A stretch of DNA of 25,188 nt from a virus. A program made the translations under genes and the position numbers. The notes under the pieces are model-generated. The model was not told the DNA's origin. It ran no database searches and saw nothing but the letters and a program-made list of their open reading frames with translations. Below are positions 1 through 8,140 of this stretch, one piece after another. The stretch covers positions 1 to 25,188 of the IMG/VR virus record IMGVR_UViG_3300027704_000146; one strand, written 5' to 3'. Numbering within the stretch: the stretch's first letter is position 1; each line of letters starts with the position of its first letter.

Positions 1-155
1 AAGGCTTTAGTTTCTTTGGTATTCAATTCTCACCTGACATAGTAGAGTATGTAACTATACAAGCAGGCTCAGTATTGAAAATGGATGAAATCTTTGGATG
101 GGCTACAATGATTATAGAGTTCTATTTCGGAGCTCAATTAGCAAAAGGAAAATAA
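1..155 (+). CDS. C-terminus of a holin-like membrane protein (5' truncated)
   Basis: An open frame enters from the window edge (first whole codon at position 3) and ends at TAA 153-155, giving about 50 residues. The end reads IIEFYFGAQLAKGK, after a hydrophobic stretch (IFGWATMIIEFYF) that could be the last membrane helix. Short phage holins of the three-helix type often end with a similar aromatic 'FYFG' segment and a basic tail, so a holin is the best guess. It lies directly upstream of the tail-appendage gene with a 1-nt gap, so it belongs to the late operon. The N-terminus is missing and helix number cannot be checked. Another small membrane protein is possible. Confidence 0.45.
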   Translation, partial: GFSFFGIQFSPDIVEYVTIQAGSVLKMDEIFGWATMIIEFYFGAQLAKGK

Positions 156-156
156 T

Positions 157-777
157 ATGGCATTAGAATCAACAACTTATATAGATGGATTAGTAGCAAC
201 AAATCCTACAGGCACAGACGCAAGGAGTCAAGGCGATGACCACATCAGATTAGTAAAGTCTGCGGTTGGTGCTACCTTTCCTAACATTGCTGGTGCTGTA
301 ACAGCCACACACACAGAATTAAACCTGATCGATGGATATACTGGTACAACAGTAGAGCTTAACTACAATGATGTACCAACACTGGGAACAGTGGAGGCAT
401 CTAGAACAGTTACTGCGGATGCTGTAGGTACAACAACTAATTTAAAAACAAAGAAACAAACAGAGATTGTTAATGCTGTAGGTACGGTAAGCAATTCTAC
501 TGCAATTAACTTTGCATTAGGAAATGTAGTTACCGCAGTTCTTGCAAGTGGTGGTGCGTTTACAATTAGCAATGCACCTAACTCTGGAATTTACGGTAAG
601 TTTAAATTAATATTAACTAACGGTGGTACAGTATCAGACCCTTGGCACGCAAGTGTTAAGTTTGCTGGTGGTACTACTCCTACACTAACAAGCAGTGGCA
701 TAGACATTCTAACTTTTGAAACTATTGATGCGGGTGCAAATTGGTACGCTTCTGTTGATGGTCTGGATATGAAATAA
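157..777 (+). CDS. Tail appendage / tail-fibre-like structural protein
   Basis: A 206-residue protein. The N-terminal third carries a pattern I recognise from many phage tail-appendage proteins: YIDGL..NPTGTD..SQGDDHIRLVKSAV (about residues 9-37), then FPN..GAVTATHTELNLIDG. The rest is rich in Thr, Ser, Gly and Val, with short beta-like stretches and a C-terminus ILTFETIDAGANWYAS that fits a beta-rich fold. There is no signal peptide or membrane segment. The ATG has AAGGA upstream and follows the holin-like gene at once; the next gene starts 1 nt after the stop. The likely role is host contact or an adaptor on the tail. The exact position on the particle is inference. Confidence 0.6.
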   Translation: MALESTTYIDGLVATNPTGTDARSQGDDHIRLVKSAVGATFPNIAGAVTATHTELNLIDGYTGTTVELNYNDVPTLGTVEASRTVTADAVGTTTNLKTKKQTEIVNAVGTVSNSTAINFALGNVVTAVLASGGAFTISNAPNSGIYGKFKLILTNGGTVSDPWHASVKFAGGTTPTLTSSGIDILTFETIDAGANWYASVDGLDMK

Positions 778-778
778 T

Positions 779-1624
779 ATGACTTATGAAGAAATGTATG
801 GAGCAGGAATACTAGGTTTAAATAAACTAGCTGCTGGTTCTGGTTTAACAGAAGAAGAACTTAAAAGACATTTAGCAGGAAAGCCTTACAACAATCAAAC
901 AGTTGTAAACAATTCTGTTTCGGATGCAACTGATGGTTATCACATACGCTCTGGAAAAGATTATGGACAGTTAAACAATGGTAATTTACCTCTAGGTGGC
1001 ATTCCAGCAGCTTTAGCAGGATTAGCGTACCAGCAGATTACTGGAATAAAAGATAGTAGTTTACTTGGTGGTAACGGAAATATCTTTGGAACTGTAGGTC
1101 CAAATGCATTTTTACAATCTGTTGACAATATAGAAGGTTTAAGACAAAGTGGTAATGCTCCTGCTTTAGATGCACTGTATAATTTTGGAGGAAAAGTACA
1201 TAACCTTTTTAACAAACCAAGCGAACCTGGTTTGGACATTACAGCATTGGGTGGTCCTGGAGCTAAAGGCAACACATTTGATTCTAGTAATATAAACGTA
1301 GAAGACTATAGTACAACACAACAAAGAGTACAAGCAGAACGTGCAGCAGTAGCACAAGCACAGGCAGCAGCAAAGCAGCAGCAAATACTAGCAGACCAGA
1401 CAAGGATGCAACAAAGACAGGTGACACAAGAAACAGCTCCTGTATTGCCAGCTCCTGTAAAACAAACTGTAATAAACACCCCATCTAATCAAACCAAGTT
1501 TGGTGCTAACAGGTCAGCAGCCATTAGAGGCGGTAGAGGTGCTAGAAAAAATTACAGCAAACCAGCAGCTACTTCACCCGCAGTCTCAAGACCACAGAGG
1601 ATAGGTGGAAGATACGGACTATAA
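779..1624 (+). CDS. Glutamine/alanine-rich virion-associated protein, function unknown
   Basis: A 281-residue protein with no family I can name. The N-terminal part (EEMYGAGILGLNKLAAGSGL) looks helical. Around residues 180-215 lies an Ala/Gln-rich segment (AERAAVAQAQAAAKQQQ) with coiled-coil character. The C-terminal 50 residues are Arg/Gly/Ser-rich and basic, ending GGRYGL, and could bind DNA or be disordered. There is no clear Shine-Dalgarno; the ATG is 1 nt after the stop of the tail-appendage gene, so translation probably depends on coupling. Its place among tail and ejection genes suggests a minor virion protein. The shadow frames on the other strand come from its repetitive CAG/GCA codons. 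Confidence 0.6.
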   Translation: MTYEEMYGAGILGLNKLAAGSGLTEEELKRHLAGKPYNNQTVVNNSVSDATDGYHIRSGKDYGQLNNGNLPLGGIPAALAGLAYQQITGIKDSSLLGGNGNIFGTVGPNAFLQSVDNIEGLRQSGNAPALDALYNFGGKVHNLFNKPSEPGLDITALGGPGAKGNTFDSSNINVEDYSTTQQRVQAERAAVAQAQAAAKQQQILADQTRMQQRQVTQETAPVLPAPVKQTVINTPSNQTKFGANRSAAIRGGRGARKNYSKPAATSPAVSRPQRIGGRYGL

Positions 1625-1633
1625 GGAATATAA

Positions 1634-3391
1634 ATGGCACAAACACAAGTAACGGTATTAAACCCCAATGGAATTAATAAGGACATAAGCCCTTATGAAT
1701 CTCCACAGGACAAATGGACAGATGGAAACAACATAGAGTTTGATAATGATAAGACTGCTAAAGTCTTAGGAAATCAACAAGTGTTTGGTACTCCTTCAGT
1801 GCCTCCTTATTGGCTATTGCCTTTTGACACTATAAGCACTAACTCTTGGATTTATCCTGGATTAGATAAAATATATAGAGTGCACACTTCTGGTACAAAT
1901 ACCGTGCATACTAACATTACAAGAGTAAATAAAGTATTAACTGGAACTATTAATCCTACTGCTTCTGCTTCTCTTGTTGGTGTAAACACATTGTTTACTT
2001 CTGAATTAATATTGGGTCAAAGCATATTAGTGTCTGGAGAAACTAGAATTATATCTGCCATTGCAGACAACACACATCTTACTGTTACTGTAGCCTTTAG
2101 TAATAATGCTAATGATACTTCACCAGAACTAGTGCAAGGTGATTACAATGCAACTGCTTCTAGTGGTTGGAATGGTGGTGTGCTAGGTGGAATAGCTATA
2201 CTTAATAATGGGATTGATGTACCTCAGATGATGGGCACAGCAAATGCTGCTAAGATGGAAGCTCTTAGCAATTGGCTAGGCAATACAAGTTGTCAAGTAA
2301 TGAGGCCATTTAGAAACTTCTTAGTTGCATTAGACCTAACAACTTCTAGTGTGCGTTATCCCTTTAGAGTACAGTGGTCACACCCCGCAGAGGGTGGTAC
2401 AGTTCCCACAACTTGGAATCCTGCTGATGCTACTAAAGATGCTGGTTATGTAGACCTTTCACAATCTCCAGGATTTGTGATCGATTGTTTACCATTGGGT
2501 GACACCAATATAGTTTATAAAGAAGATTCTATTTGGAGTATGTCGTTTGAAGGAGGACAGTCTATCTTTGGATTTAGGCAACTATTTTCTGATGCGGGTA
2601 TCCTAGGTAGGCATTGCGTAAAAGACTTCGACAATAAGCATTTTGTGGTTTCTGAAGATGATGTATACATACACGATGGTCAGACTAAAGAATCTATAGT
2701 AGATGGTCAGATAAGGGATGAGCTGTTTAGTTCTATGCACCCAGATTATAAGACAAGAACATTTGTTGCTGTTGATAGAGAAAAAAATGAGATGTGGGTT
2801 AACTTTGTATCTAACACAAACAACACTAATGCATTTGCAGACACGGCTTTTGTGTACAACTTTAGAAACAACAGTTGGTCTAAAAGAGATTTACCTTTTA
2901 CAAGTTACATTGCTTGGGGTGTTCTTGAGTTTGATTCCACTACTAACTGGTCAGAGTCTGGTACTTGGGACACAGACAGTGAGGCTTGGGACTCACCACT
3001 TAAACCTTCTTTATTGTTAGCTTCTCCAAGTGTTACAAAACTGTATGCTTTGGGAACTACCCAGAATGCGGGTGTTAGCTTTAGAGCTTTTGTAGAAAAA
3101 AGCAATATGCATTTAGGCACAAGCCAAACTAAATCAATTAGAAAAATTGTTCCTAGAATAAAAGGGACTGGCTCTGTAGATTTTTATGTGGGAAGTGAAA
3201 TGAAACCGCACCAAGGAACTACTTGGAAAGGCCCATACACATTCACTAGTGGCGTTCACTCAGAAATATCAGTAAGAGCTACAGGAAATTACATAGGGAT
3301 CAGGGCAGAATCTACCGATAGCAACACCTGGTCTTTAGATAATTTAGAACTGCATTGGACTACCGATGGCAACAGAGGAGCTGGGGTATGA
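1634..3391 (+). CDS. Tail nozzle / stabilisation-type structural protein
   Basis: A 585-residue protein. It opens with VTVLNPNGINKDISPYESP and NNIEFDNDKTAKVLG, a start shared by large podoviral tail-hub or nozzle proteins (P22 gp10 / T7 gp12 type). Later segments such as DTNIVYKEDSIWSMSFEGG, FVVSEDDVYIHDG and AFVYNFRNNSWSKRDLPF recur like blades of a beta-propeller, each with an aromatic 'YxxxxxWS' pattern. Residues about 102-156 (GTINPTASASLVGVNTLF through THLTVTVAF) look like an inserted small beta domain. The ATG has AAGGA upstream. The stop overlaps the next start as ATGA. The nozzle role is inferred from pattern, not from a matched homologue. Confidence 0.6.
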   Translation: MAQTQVTVLNPNGINKDISPYESPQDKWTDGNNIEFDNDKTAKVLGNQQVFGTPSVPPYWLLPFDTISTNSWIYPGLDKIYRVHTSGTNTVHTNITRVNKVLTGTINPTASASLVGVNTLFTSELILGQSILVSGETRIISAIADNTHLTVTVAFSNNANDTSPELVQGDYNATASSGWNGGVLGGIAILNNGIDVPQMMGTANAAKMEALSNWLGNTSCQVMRPFRNFLVALDLTTSSVRYPFRVQWSHPAEGGTVPTTWNPADATKDAGYVDLSQSPGFVIDCLPLGDTNIVYKEDSIWSMSFEGGQSIFGFRQLFSDAGILGRHCVKDFDNKHFVVSEDDVYIHDGQTKESIVDGQIRDELFSSMHPDYKTRTFVAVDREKNEMWVNFVSNTNNTNAFADTAFVYNFRNNSWSKRDLPFTSYIAWGVLEFDSTTNWSESGTWDTDSEAWDSPLKPSLLLASPSVTKLYALGTTQNAGVSFRAFVEKSNMHLGTSQTKSIRKIVPRIKGTGSVDFYVGSEMKPHQGTTWKGPYTFTSGVHSEISVRATGNYIGIRAESTDSNTWSLDNLELHWTTDGNRGAGV

Positions 3392-3642
3392 GTATAAAGT
3401 ACACTAAAAACCCTGTTCCCTCAGACCCAAAAGACCTTGCAACATATTTGCAATCAGAACTAGATAAAATATCTGCTGTTATCAGCAATATATCTGATGG
3501 ACATTATGACAAATCAAATGTAGAACCAACTAGGCCAAGGGCTGGTGACATTAGATATGCAGATGGCACAAATTTTAATCCTGGAAGTACAGGTGAAGGA
3601 CTATATATATACCTAAGCAACGGAGCGTGGAGTAAACTTTGA
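3388..3642 (+). CDS. Small structural-module protein, 84 aa, unknown
   Basis: I choose the ATG at 3388 because it overlaps the stop of the nozzle-like gene as ATGA; the in-frame ATG at 3355 would overlap that gene by 37 nt without need. The protein begins MSIKYTKNPVPSDPKDLATYLQSELDKISAVI, an amphipathic helical segment, followed by DIRYADGTNFNPGSTGEGLYIYLSNGAWSKL. The latter resembles the short 'G.YIYL.NGAW..L' ends of phage tail accessory proteins. It is probably a small virion or chaperone protein acting with its neighbours. No family is assigned. Confidence 0.65.
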   Translation: MSIKYTKNPVPSDPKDLATYLQSELDKISAVISNISDGHYDKSNVEPTRPRAGDIRYADGTNFNPGSTGEGLYIYLSNGAWSKL

Positions 3643-4049
3643 TTGAAGGCATAAGGTCGGAGAATATAGAGGGATGGTGGCCTCTTGTCAAAGAATACTT
3701 GACTGATGCCCTTGAATATGGATTAGGTGAGTACAGTATAGATGATATAAAGAAGTCCTGCCTATCAAGAGATATGCAACTCTGGGTTAAATTTGACAGA
3801 GAAGGAGTCAGAGGTGCTTTCATTACAAAAATATCTAAGTACCCTCAAAAGAATTTACTATGCGTCATCTTATTAGGTGGTGAAGAGTTTATAGAATGGA
3901 GAGATGAAGCAGATGCACTCTTAAACGCATTTGGAAAAGAACATAGCTGTGAGTATGTAGAACTGTTTGGTCGTAAAGGCTGGGGGAAAATGCTTAGTAG
4001 TATAGACTATAAAGAAATTACAAGATTATTTGCAAAGGAGATAAAATAA
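3639..4049 (+). CDS. GNAT-fold internal virion protein, T7 gp13-like
   Basis: A 136-residue protein starting at a TTG that overlaps the preceding TGA as TTGA; no ATG lies near the N-terminus, so the TTG is needed to cover the conserved part. The C-terminal half has the pattern EYVELFGRKGWGKMLSSIDYKE (about residues 105-126), which matches the 'GR.GW...L...GY' segment of small phage acyltransferase-fold proteins. T7 gp13 has nearly the same length (138 aa) and sits in the same place, before the gp14-like gene. Known members are virion assembly proteins rather than proven acetyltransferases, so catalysis should not be assumed. The stop overlaps the next ATG as TAATG. Confidence 0.6.
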   Translation: MIEGIRSENIEGWWPLVKEYLTDALEYGLGEYSIDDIKKSCLSRDMQLWVKFDREGVRGAFITKISKYPQKNLLCVILLGGEEFIEWRDEADALLNAFGKEHSCEYVELFGRKGWGKMLSSIDYKEITRLFAKEIK

Positions 4050-4846
4050 TGTCAAAATCTGACGAAACATCAACAGTAAACGCAGACCCTTGGGACGTTG
4101 CTTCACCTTATATGGAAGGTGGATTCAAAGAGGCTCAAAAAATGTACAACGATTACTCACCTGAATACTACAGTGGTCAGACACAAGCTGGATTTAGCCC
4201 TGATCAACAGACAGCACAACAAGGCATTAGAGATTTTGCAACCCAAGGTGCTCCTCAAATTATGAACCCAGCTATGCAAGCTTATCAACAAGGCACAAGC
4301 TCTAATATGCTAGATGTAGCTAACAATCCATATGTAAACAATATGGCCCAAGCTGCAGCAGACAGAGCTATGGGTGGATTGAGTGGTGAAATGGCAAACA
4401 TTAGAGGTGGTGCTATTATGTCTGGTGGATATGGTGGTGGCAGACAAGGTATTGCAGAGGGCAACGCACTTGCTGGAGCCGCAGACTCAGCTAACCAAGC
4501 AGCAGCTGGTATATATGGACAAGCTTACGGACAAGGACTAGGACATCAAGCTAATACATTAGGTATGACTGGTGGATTAATGAGTGCTGGTATGCAACCT
4601 TACAACGCACTTAACGCATCTGGTGGACAACAGCAAGGCAGAGAACAAGCACTAATAAGAGATGCTATGTCACAGCAACAATTTGAACAGAACCAACCTT
4701 ATCAGAAGTTTAATCAGTATCAATCTGGTATTGCTGGATTCAGTCCTCTTGTAGGTAATGCGGGTCAGATGGTAACAACTACGCCTGGCAATAGTGCTAT
4801 GAGTAACATAGGTGGTCTTGCTCAAGCATACTCACTTTTACGATAG
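4049..4846 (+). CDS. Internal virion (DNA ejection) protein, gp14-like
   Basis: A 265-residue protein with AAGGAG 8 nt before the ATG. It has the composition of podoviral internal core or ejection proteins: many Ala, Gly, Gln and Met, few charges, and helical stretches such as NPYVNNMAQAAADRAM and GNALAGAADSANQAAAGIYGQAYGQG. 'GGRQGIAEGNAL' and 'QQQFEQNQPYQKFNQYQSGI' are similar to segments I associate with tail or ejection proteins of marine podoviruses. It follows the gp13-like gene and precedes the largest virion genes, the T7 order gp13-gp14-gp15-gp16. The expected role is to form the trans-envelope DNA channel at infection. The homology call is by pattern only. Confidence 0.6.
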   Translation: MSKSDETSTVNADPWDVASPYMEGGFKEAQKMYNDYSPEYYSGQTQAGFSPDQQTAQQGIRDFATQGAPQIMNPAMQAYQQGTSSNMLDVANNPYVNNMAQAAADRAMGGLSGEMANIRGGAIMSGGYGGGRQGIAEGNALAGAADSANQAAAGIYGQAYGQGLGHQANTLGMTGGLMSAGMQPYNALNASGGQQQGREQALIRDAMSQQQFEQNQPYQKFNQYQSGIAGFSPLVGNAGQMVTTTPGNSAMSNIGGLAQAYSLLR

Positions 4847-4856
4847 GAGATAGTAT

Positions 4857-6938
4857 ATGACAGGAAGTTTGAGTATATTTGACGCCCTTCCTGGGCTAGT
4901 TGATTCTTTTAATGAAGGTGGATTTGTAGGCAATGACTGGGTTTCTGATTTAAACGTAGCAACTGATGAGAACAGTATGACATTAGCACCACAAGGTGTT
5001 TATGATTCAGGGTATTTTACTGGACAGATGGATGAACAACAAAACTATGAAATTCCTTCTATAAATGCTACCGCCACTCCTTATAGTGGTATGGATGAAG
5101 AACAGAATTATGCAATTCCTGATGGACTTAGTTTGTTCAATCCAAACCAGCAGATAAACCCAGCAGGCACATCTTCCGAAGATGGTATGATGACTATGCC
5201 TACTAATTATTTGTATCCAGGCGAAGCAATTGGAATTGATGGTGTACCCTACAGACCAAACGCTGGTGCTTCTACTGCAAGCAGTGGTGGTGGTGGCGGT
5301 GGTGGAGCTTCTGCATACAGTGCACCAGAAGCAGAAGCAGCTTACCTTAGCCAAGATTTAAGTCAACGCACACCTTCTGGTACTCAGTATGCACCAGATA
5401 TGTCAGCATATAACGATTCATCTTTGTTTAATTACACTGGTCCTGGCGGAGTAGATGGGTACACATATGGTCAAGGTCTTCGCACTGATGGTGCAGACTA
5501 TAGTATGTTTGGCACTCCTACTGATATGGTTAATCCATACTATGAAGGACAGTTTGCTGACCCAGTTTCAACAGGGGTTGCAGACAGTGCTGTAGGTATG
5601 TCACCAATTGTTATGCCAGAAGGTATACCAGCAATTGGAGGAGGAAGTGGAACTACGCAGATGCCTGTTATGCCTAGACCTGGTGACAGTGCAGCAGACC
5701 TTACTTATGCACAACAAATAGCAGCTATGGGATTAACACCACAGACAGCACCTAGCACACAGTTTGGTACAGAAGTTGGCAGTAATACACCATCGTTATT
5801 TGACAGACAACTAGCAGAGATGAGCCCAGAAAGAATAGCTATGATGAATTCTATTCTTGATGAACAAAACAGAATGCAACAGGGTCAGATAGGTTCTGGA
5901 ACTGCTCCAGCTATGGATGACACTCTAGATGTTGAATCAGGTATGCAGCGTGCTAGTAATTATGGATTAACAATGCCAGATATGGGAAACAACTATGGTG
6001 TTGGTGGCAATTTTGGTTCTAACAGTATCTTTACTGGAAATGGACAAGATTTTTATGACGATGTTACTGGTGGTGAGTTTGCAGCACGTCAAAATTTTCT
6101 AGAACCGAGAACTGAAAATATGAAAGCTCTTGGCATAGAAAGCAATTATGAAAACAACTTTGATTTAGGAAGACCAGGAGACCCTAGCTACCAAGAGTTT
6201 GTAGCAGACCCAAGTAAATTTACAACAAACCAAAGACCAGACCAAGGTCTAGCGGCTCAAGCTATGGCTGACCAAATGATGGCTGGTTTAACAAAAGAAG
6301 AATTAAGAGATGGTTTATTTATTGAGCCAAACGTGAGCACAGGTAAGATGGGAATACCAGATATATTTACACAAGACAAGACACCTATTGAAGCAAGAGA
6401 CGCTAGTCTTTTTGATTCTGGATTTGAGTTTGACCCAGACAATCCTTATGCTGACCAAGGAAGAACAGATAATTTTCTATGGCAAGATAATGAAGGAAAT
6501 TACCACGAATCTTGGGATGATATGGGACTAATAGATGTAATTCCTGGTATGAATGACCCTGAGTTTTTACGAGGCGAAGCTCTAACTGAATCTAGAAACC
6601 AAGCTTTAGCAGCCGAGCAAGCAAAACAAGATAAGATTGCTGCTGATGCTAATCAAGCTAGAGCTGAACAAGCTCAAAGACAACAAGAGATATATGCTAG
6701 AGAACAGATGGCAGCTAGGGAAGAAGTTGTTCAAAGAAATATAGCTGAGGCTAGGGCACAGGCTGCACAACAAGCTAAAGTTGCAGCAGACAGAAAAGGT
6801 TTTCAAGACAGGATGGCGGCAACTAGAAAAGATGCAGCTAGAGTACCAGTATTTAGACCACCCACTGTTCCAAGTACACCTAAAAGCAGTATGGGATCAG
6901 GAAGTAGCTGGTCAAGAAGTCCGTTTGGAGGATTTTAA
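4857..6938 (+). CDS. Large low-complexity internal virion protein with C-terminal coiled coil
   Basis: A 693-residue protein with AGGAG 7 nt before the ATG. Most of it is low-complexity (Gly, Met, Asp, Pro, Tyr) and probably disordered. Two imperfect copies of an 'MDExQNYxIP' motif lie at residues about 58-67 and 79-88. Seven glycines run at 144-150. Residues about 580-665 form a long Ala/Gln/Arg/Glu coiled coil (AAEQAKQDKIAADANQARAE and onward). The C-terminus is Ser/Gly/Pro-rich. I recognise no enzymatic motif. Size, place and composition suggest an ejectosome component in the gp15 position or a scaffold-like core protein. The long disordered part is unusual for T7 gp15. Confidence 0.6.
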   Translation: MTGSLSIFDALPGLVDSFNEGGFVGNDWVSDLNVATDENSMTLAPQGVYDSGYFTGQMDEQQNYEIPSINATATPYSGMDEEQNYAIPDGLSLFNPNQQINPAGTSSEDGMMTMPTNYLYPGEAIGIDGVPYRPNAGASTASSGGGGGGGASAYSAPEAEAAYLSQDLSQRTPSGTQYAPDMSAYNDSSLFNYTGPGGVDGYTYGQGLRTDGADYSMFGTPTDMVNPYYEGQFADPVSTGVADSAVGMSPIVMPEGIPAIGGGSGTTQMPVMPRPGDSAADLTYAQQIAAMGLTPQTAPSTQFGTEVGSNTPSLFDRQLAEMSPERIAMMNSILDEQNRMQQGQIGSGTAPAMDDTLDVESGMQRASNYGLTMPDMGNNYGVGGNFGSNSIFTGNGQDFYDDVTGGEFAARQNFLEPRTENMKALGIESNYENNFDLGRPGDPSYQEFVADPSKFTTNQRPDQGLAAQAMADQMMAGLTKEELRDGLFIEPNVSTGKMGIPDIFTQDKTPIEARDASLFDSGFEFDPDNPYADQGRTDNFLWQDNEGNYHESWDDMGLIDVIPGMNDPEFLRGEALTESRNQALAAEQAKQDKIAADANQARAEQAQRQQEIYAREQMAAREEVVQRNIAEARAQAAQQAKVAADRKGFQDRMAATRKDAARVPVFRPPTVPSTPKSSMGSGSSWSRSPFGGF

Positions 6939-6939
6939 T

Positions 6940-6969
6940 ATGAATCAATTTAAGAAAGGAGAAAGATAA
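6940..6969 (+). CDS. Nine-codon minicistron (possible coupling peptide)
   Basis: ATG 6940, nine codons (MNQFKKGER), TAA 6967-6969. It has its own GGAGG 8 nt upstream, inside the end of the 693-codon gene. It contains the AAAGGAG of the next gene, and its stop overlaps the next ATG as TAATG. It may only be a ribosome-loading device that couples translation across the short gap. It may also be chance. Confidence 0.3.
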   Translation: MNQFKKGER

Positions 6970-8135
6970 TGCCTTGTATGTCAAGAGGTCGTGTAGTACC
7001 TGGAGCTAAAGGCTCTTGTCCAGTTGGAAGTACTTGGTCAGAAACAGCTAATGATGGAGAGTTTCAGATGTCTGACGTAAGTGATGTTTTTAAGAAACGG
7101 TATCTAGATAAAGATGGTGGGTTCAATGCTGGCACTGCTGCTATGGATGCTCTTATTTTTGTGCCTGGACTTGGATGGGTTGGAAGAGGTGCACTAACTG
7201 CGGGTAAAATAGGTGGTAAAGGAATTGGAAATCTTATAAACAAGATGTTTTTCAAACCAACTAAAGCTAAGCCAGCAGTAAATACAACTAAAGTTAATCC
7301 ACAGAACTTAGCTCCTCCAAAAGGAATTCCCATTGAAAGGAGATTTCCTATAAACAATCCAAAGCCAAAGATAAATAATTCTACCCCTTTTAAACCCTAC
7401 CGTCCATCAACAACAAGGCAAACTGCACCAGCAATACCAGCGGGAATGAAGTTTGCTCCTGGAAAATCCTCAGTAATGGCTGGAACTGGGTTAGCAATTA
7501 ATGAACAGTTTGGCAGGCCACTCACTCAAGCGGGTAAAGATGCTCAAGCACAAAGACAGGTAGCAACTGCAGCATCTCAAGTTCCAACAGTAACTCCACC
7601 AGATGCTAATGCGACAGCAGCATTGGAAGCTCAGAAAGAATCAGAAAGAGTGGCTGGTTTAGGGTTCTTTGATAAGATGAAAGAGCCTGGATATTGGGAT
7701 ACATCCATCACTGGAGTAGAAGGTGATGACAGGTTGTCAAGAATTGGAGACTTACTGACTTACTATGGTATGCCACCTTCTGGAAGAGCAGCGGCTGGTG
7801 GAACACCATCAGAGATGTGGAAACAAAGGTCTATTGATGCGGCTGCGGCTGTTGCTTCGGGTGCTGATACAGGCAGTGATGCATTTAGTAAGGTATCAGA
7901 TAAAACACTAACAGGTTCAATAAGTGATTTAGTCGAGAATGATTATGGAAACACTTGGATTCCTGGTGACGTGATGTTTGGGGATAAGCTAGGAAAAGAA
8001 GACCTTGAAGCAGTTACCTTAAGAATATCTGTATTGATTAATCAGATATCTAGGCAACCTGGAATGTCAGGTATGTCTTTACAACAGCTATATCAAAAAG
8101 CTAAAGAAGTATATGAAATAGAAAGGAACGCTTAA
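6969..8135 (+). CDS. Internal virion / late structural protein, unknown, 388 aa
   Basis: A 388-residue protein that begins MPCMSRGRVVPGAKGSCPVG, with two Cys near the N-terminus. Residues about 52-90 contain a Gly-rich hydrophobic stretch (AMDALIFVPGLGWVGRGALTAG) that could insert in a membrane or pack in a core. Residues 100-170 are Pro/Lys-rich and likely extended. The C-terminal 180 residues look helical and acidic. AAAGGAG stands 7 nt before the ATG. The N-terminal C...VVPG pattern recurs in the 181-residue protein at 11425, the last gene of the operon. No enzymatic motif is visible. It probably belongs to the ejection complex with its neighbours. Confidence 0.55.
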   Translation: MPCMSRGRVVPGAKGSCPVGSTWSETANDGEFQMSDVSDVFKKRYLDKDGGFNAGTAAMDALIFVPGLGWVGRGALTAGKIGGKGIGNLINKMFFKPTKAKPAVNTTKVNPQNLAPPKGIPIERRFPINNPKPKINNSTPFKPYRPSTTRQTAPAIPAGMKFAPGKSSVMAGTGLAINEQFGRPLTQAGKDAQAQRQVATAASQVPTVTPPDANATAALEAQKESERVAGLGFFDKMKEPGYWDTSITGVEGDDRLSRIGDLLTYYGMPPSGRAAAGGTPSEMWKQRSIDAAAAVASGADTGSDAFSKVSDKTLTGSISDLVENDYGNTWIPGDVMFGDKLGKEDLEAVTLRISVLINQISRQPGMSGMSLQQLYQKAKEVYEIERNA

Positions 8136-8140
8136 TACAT

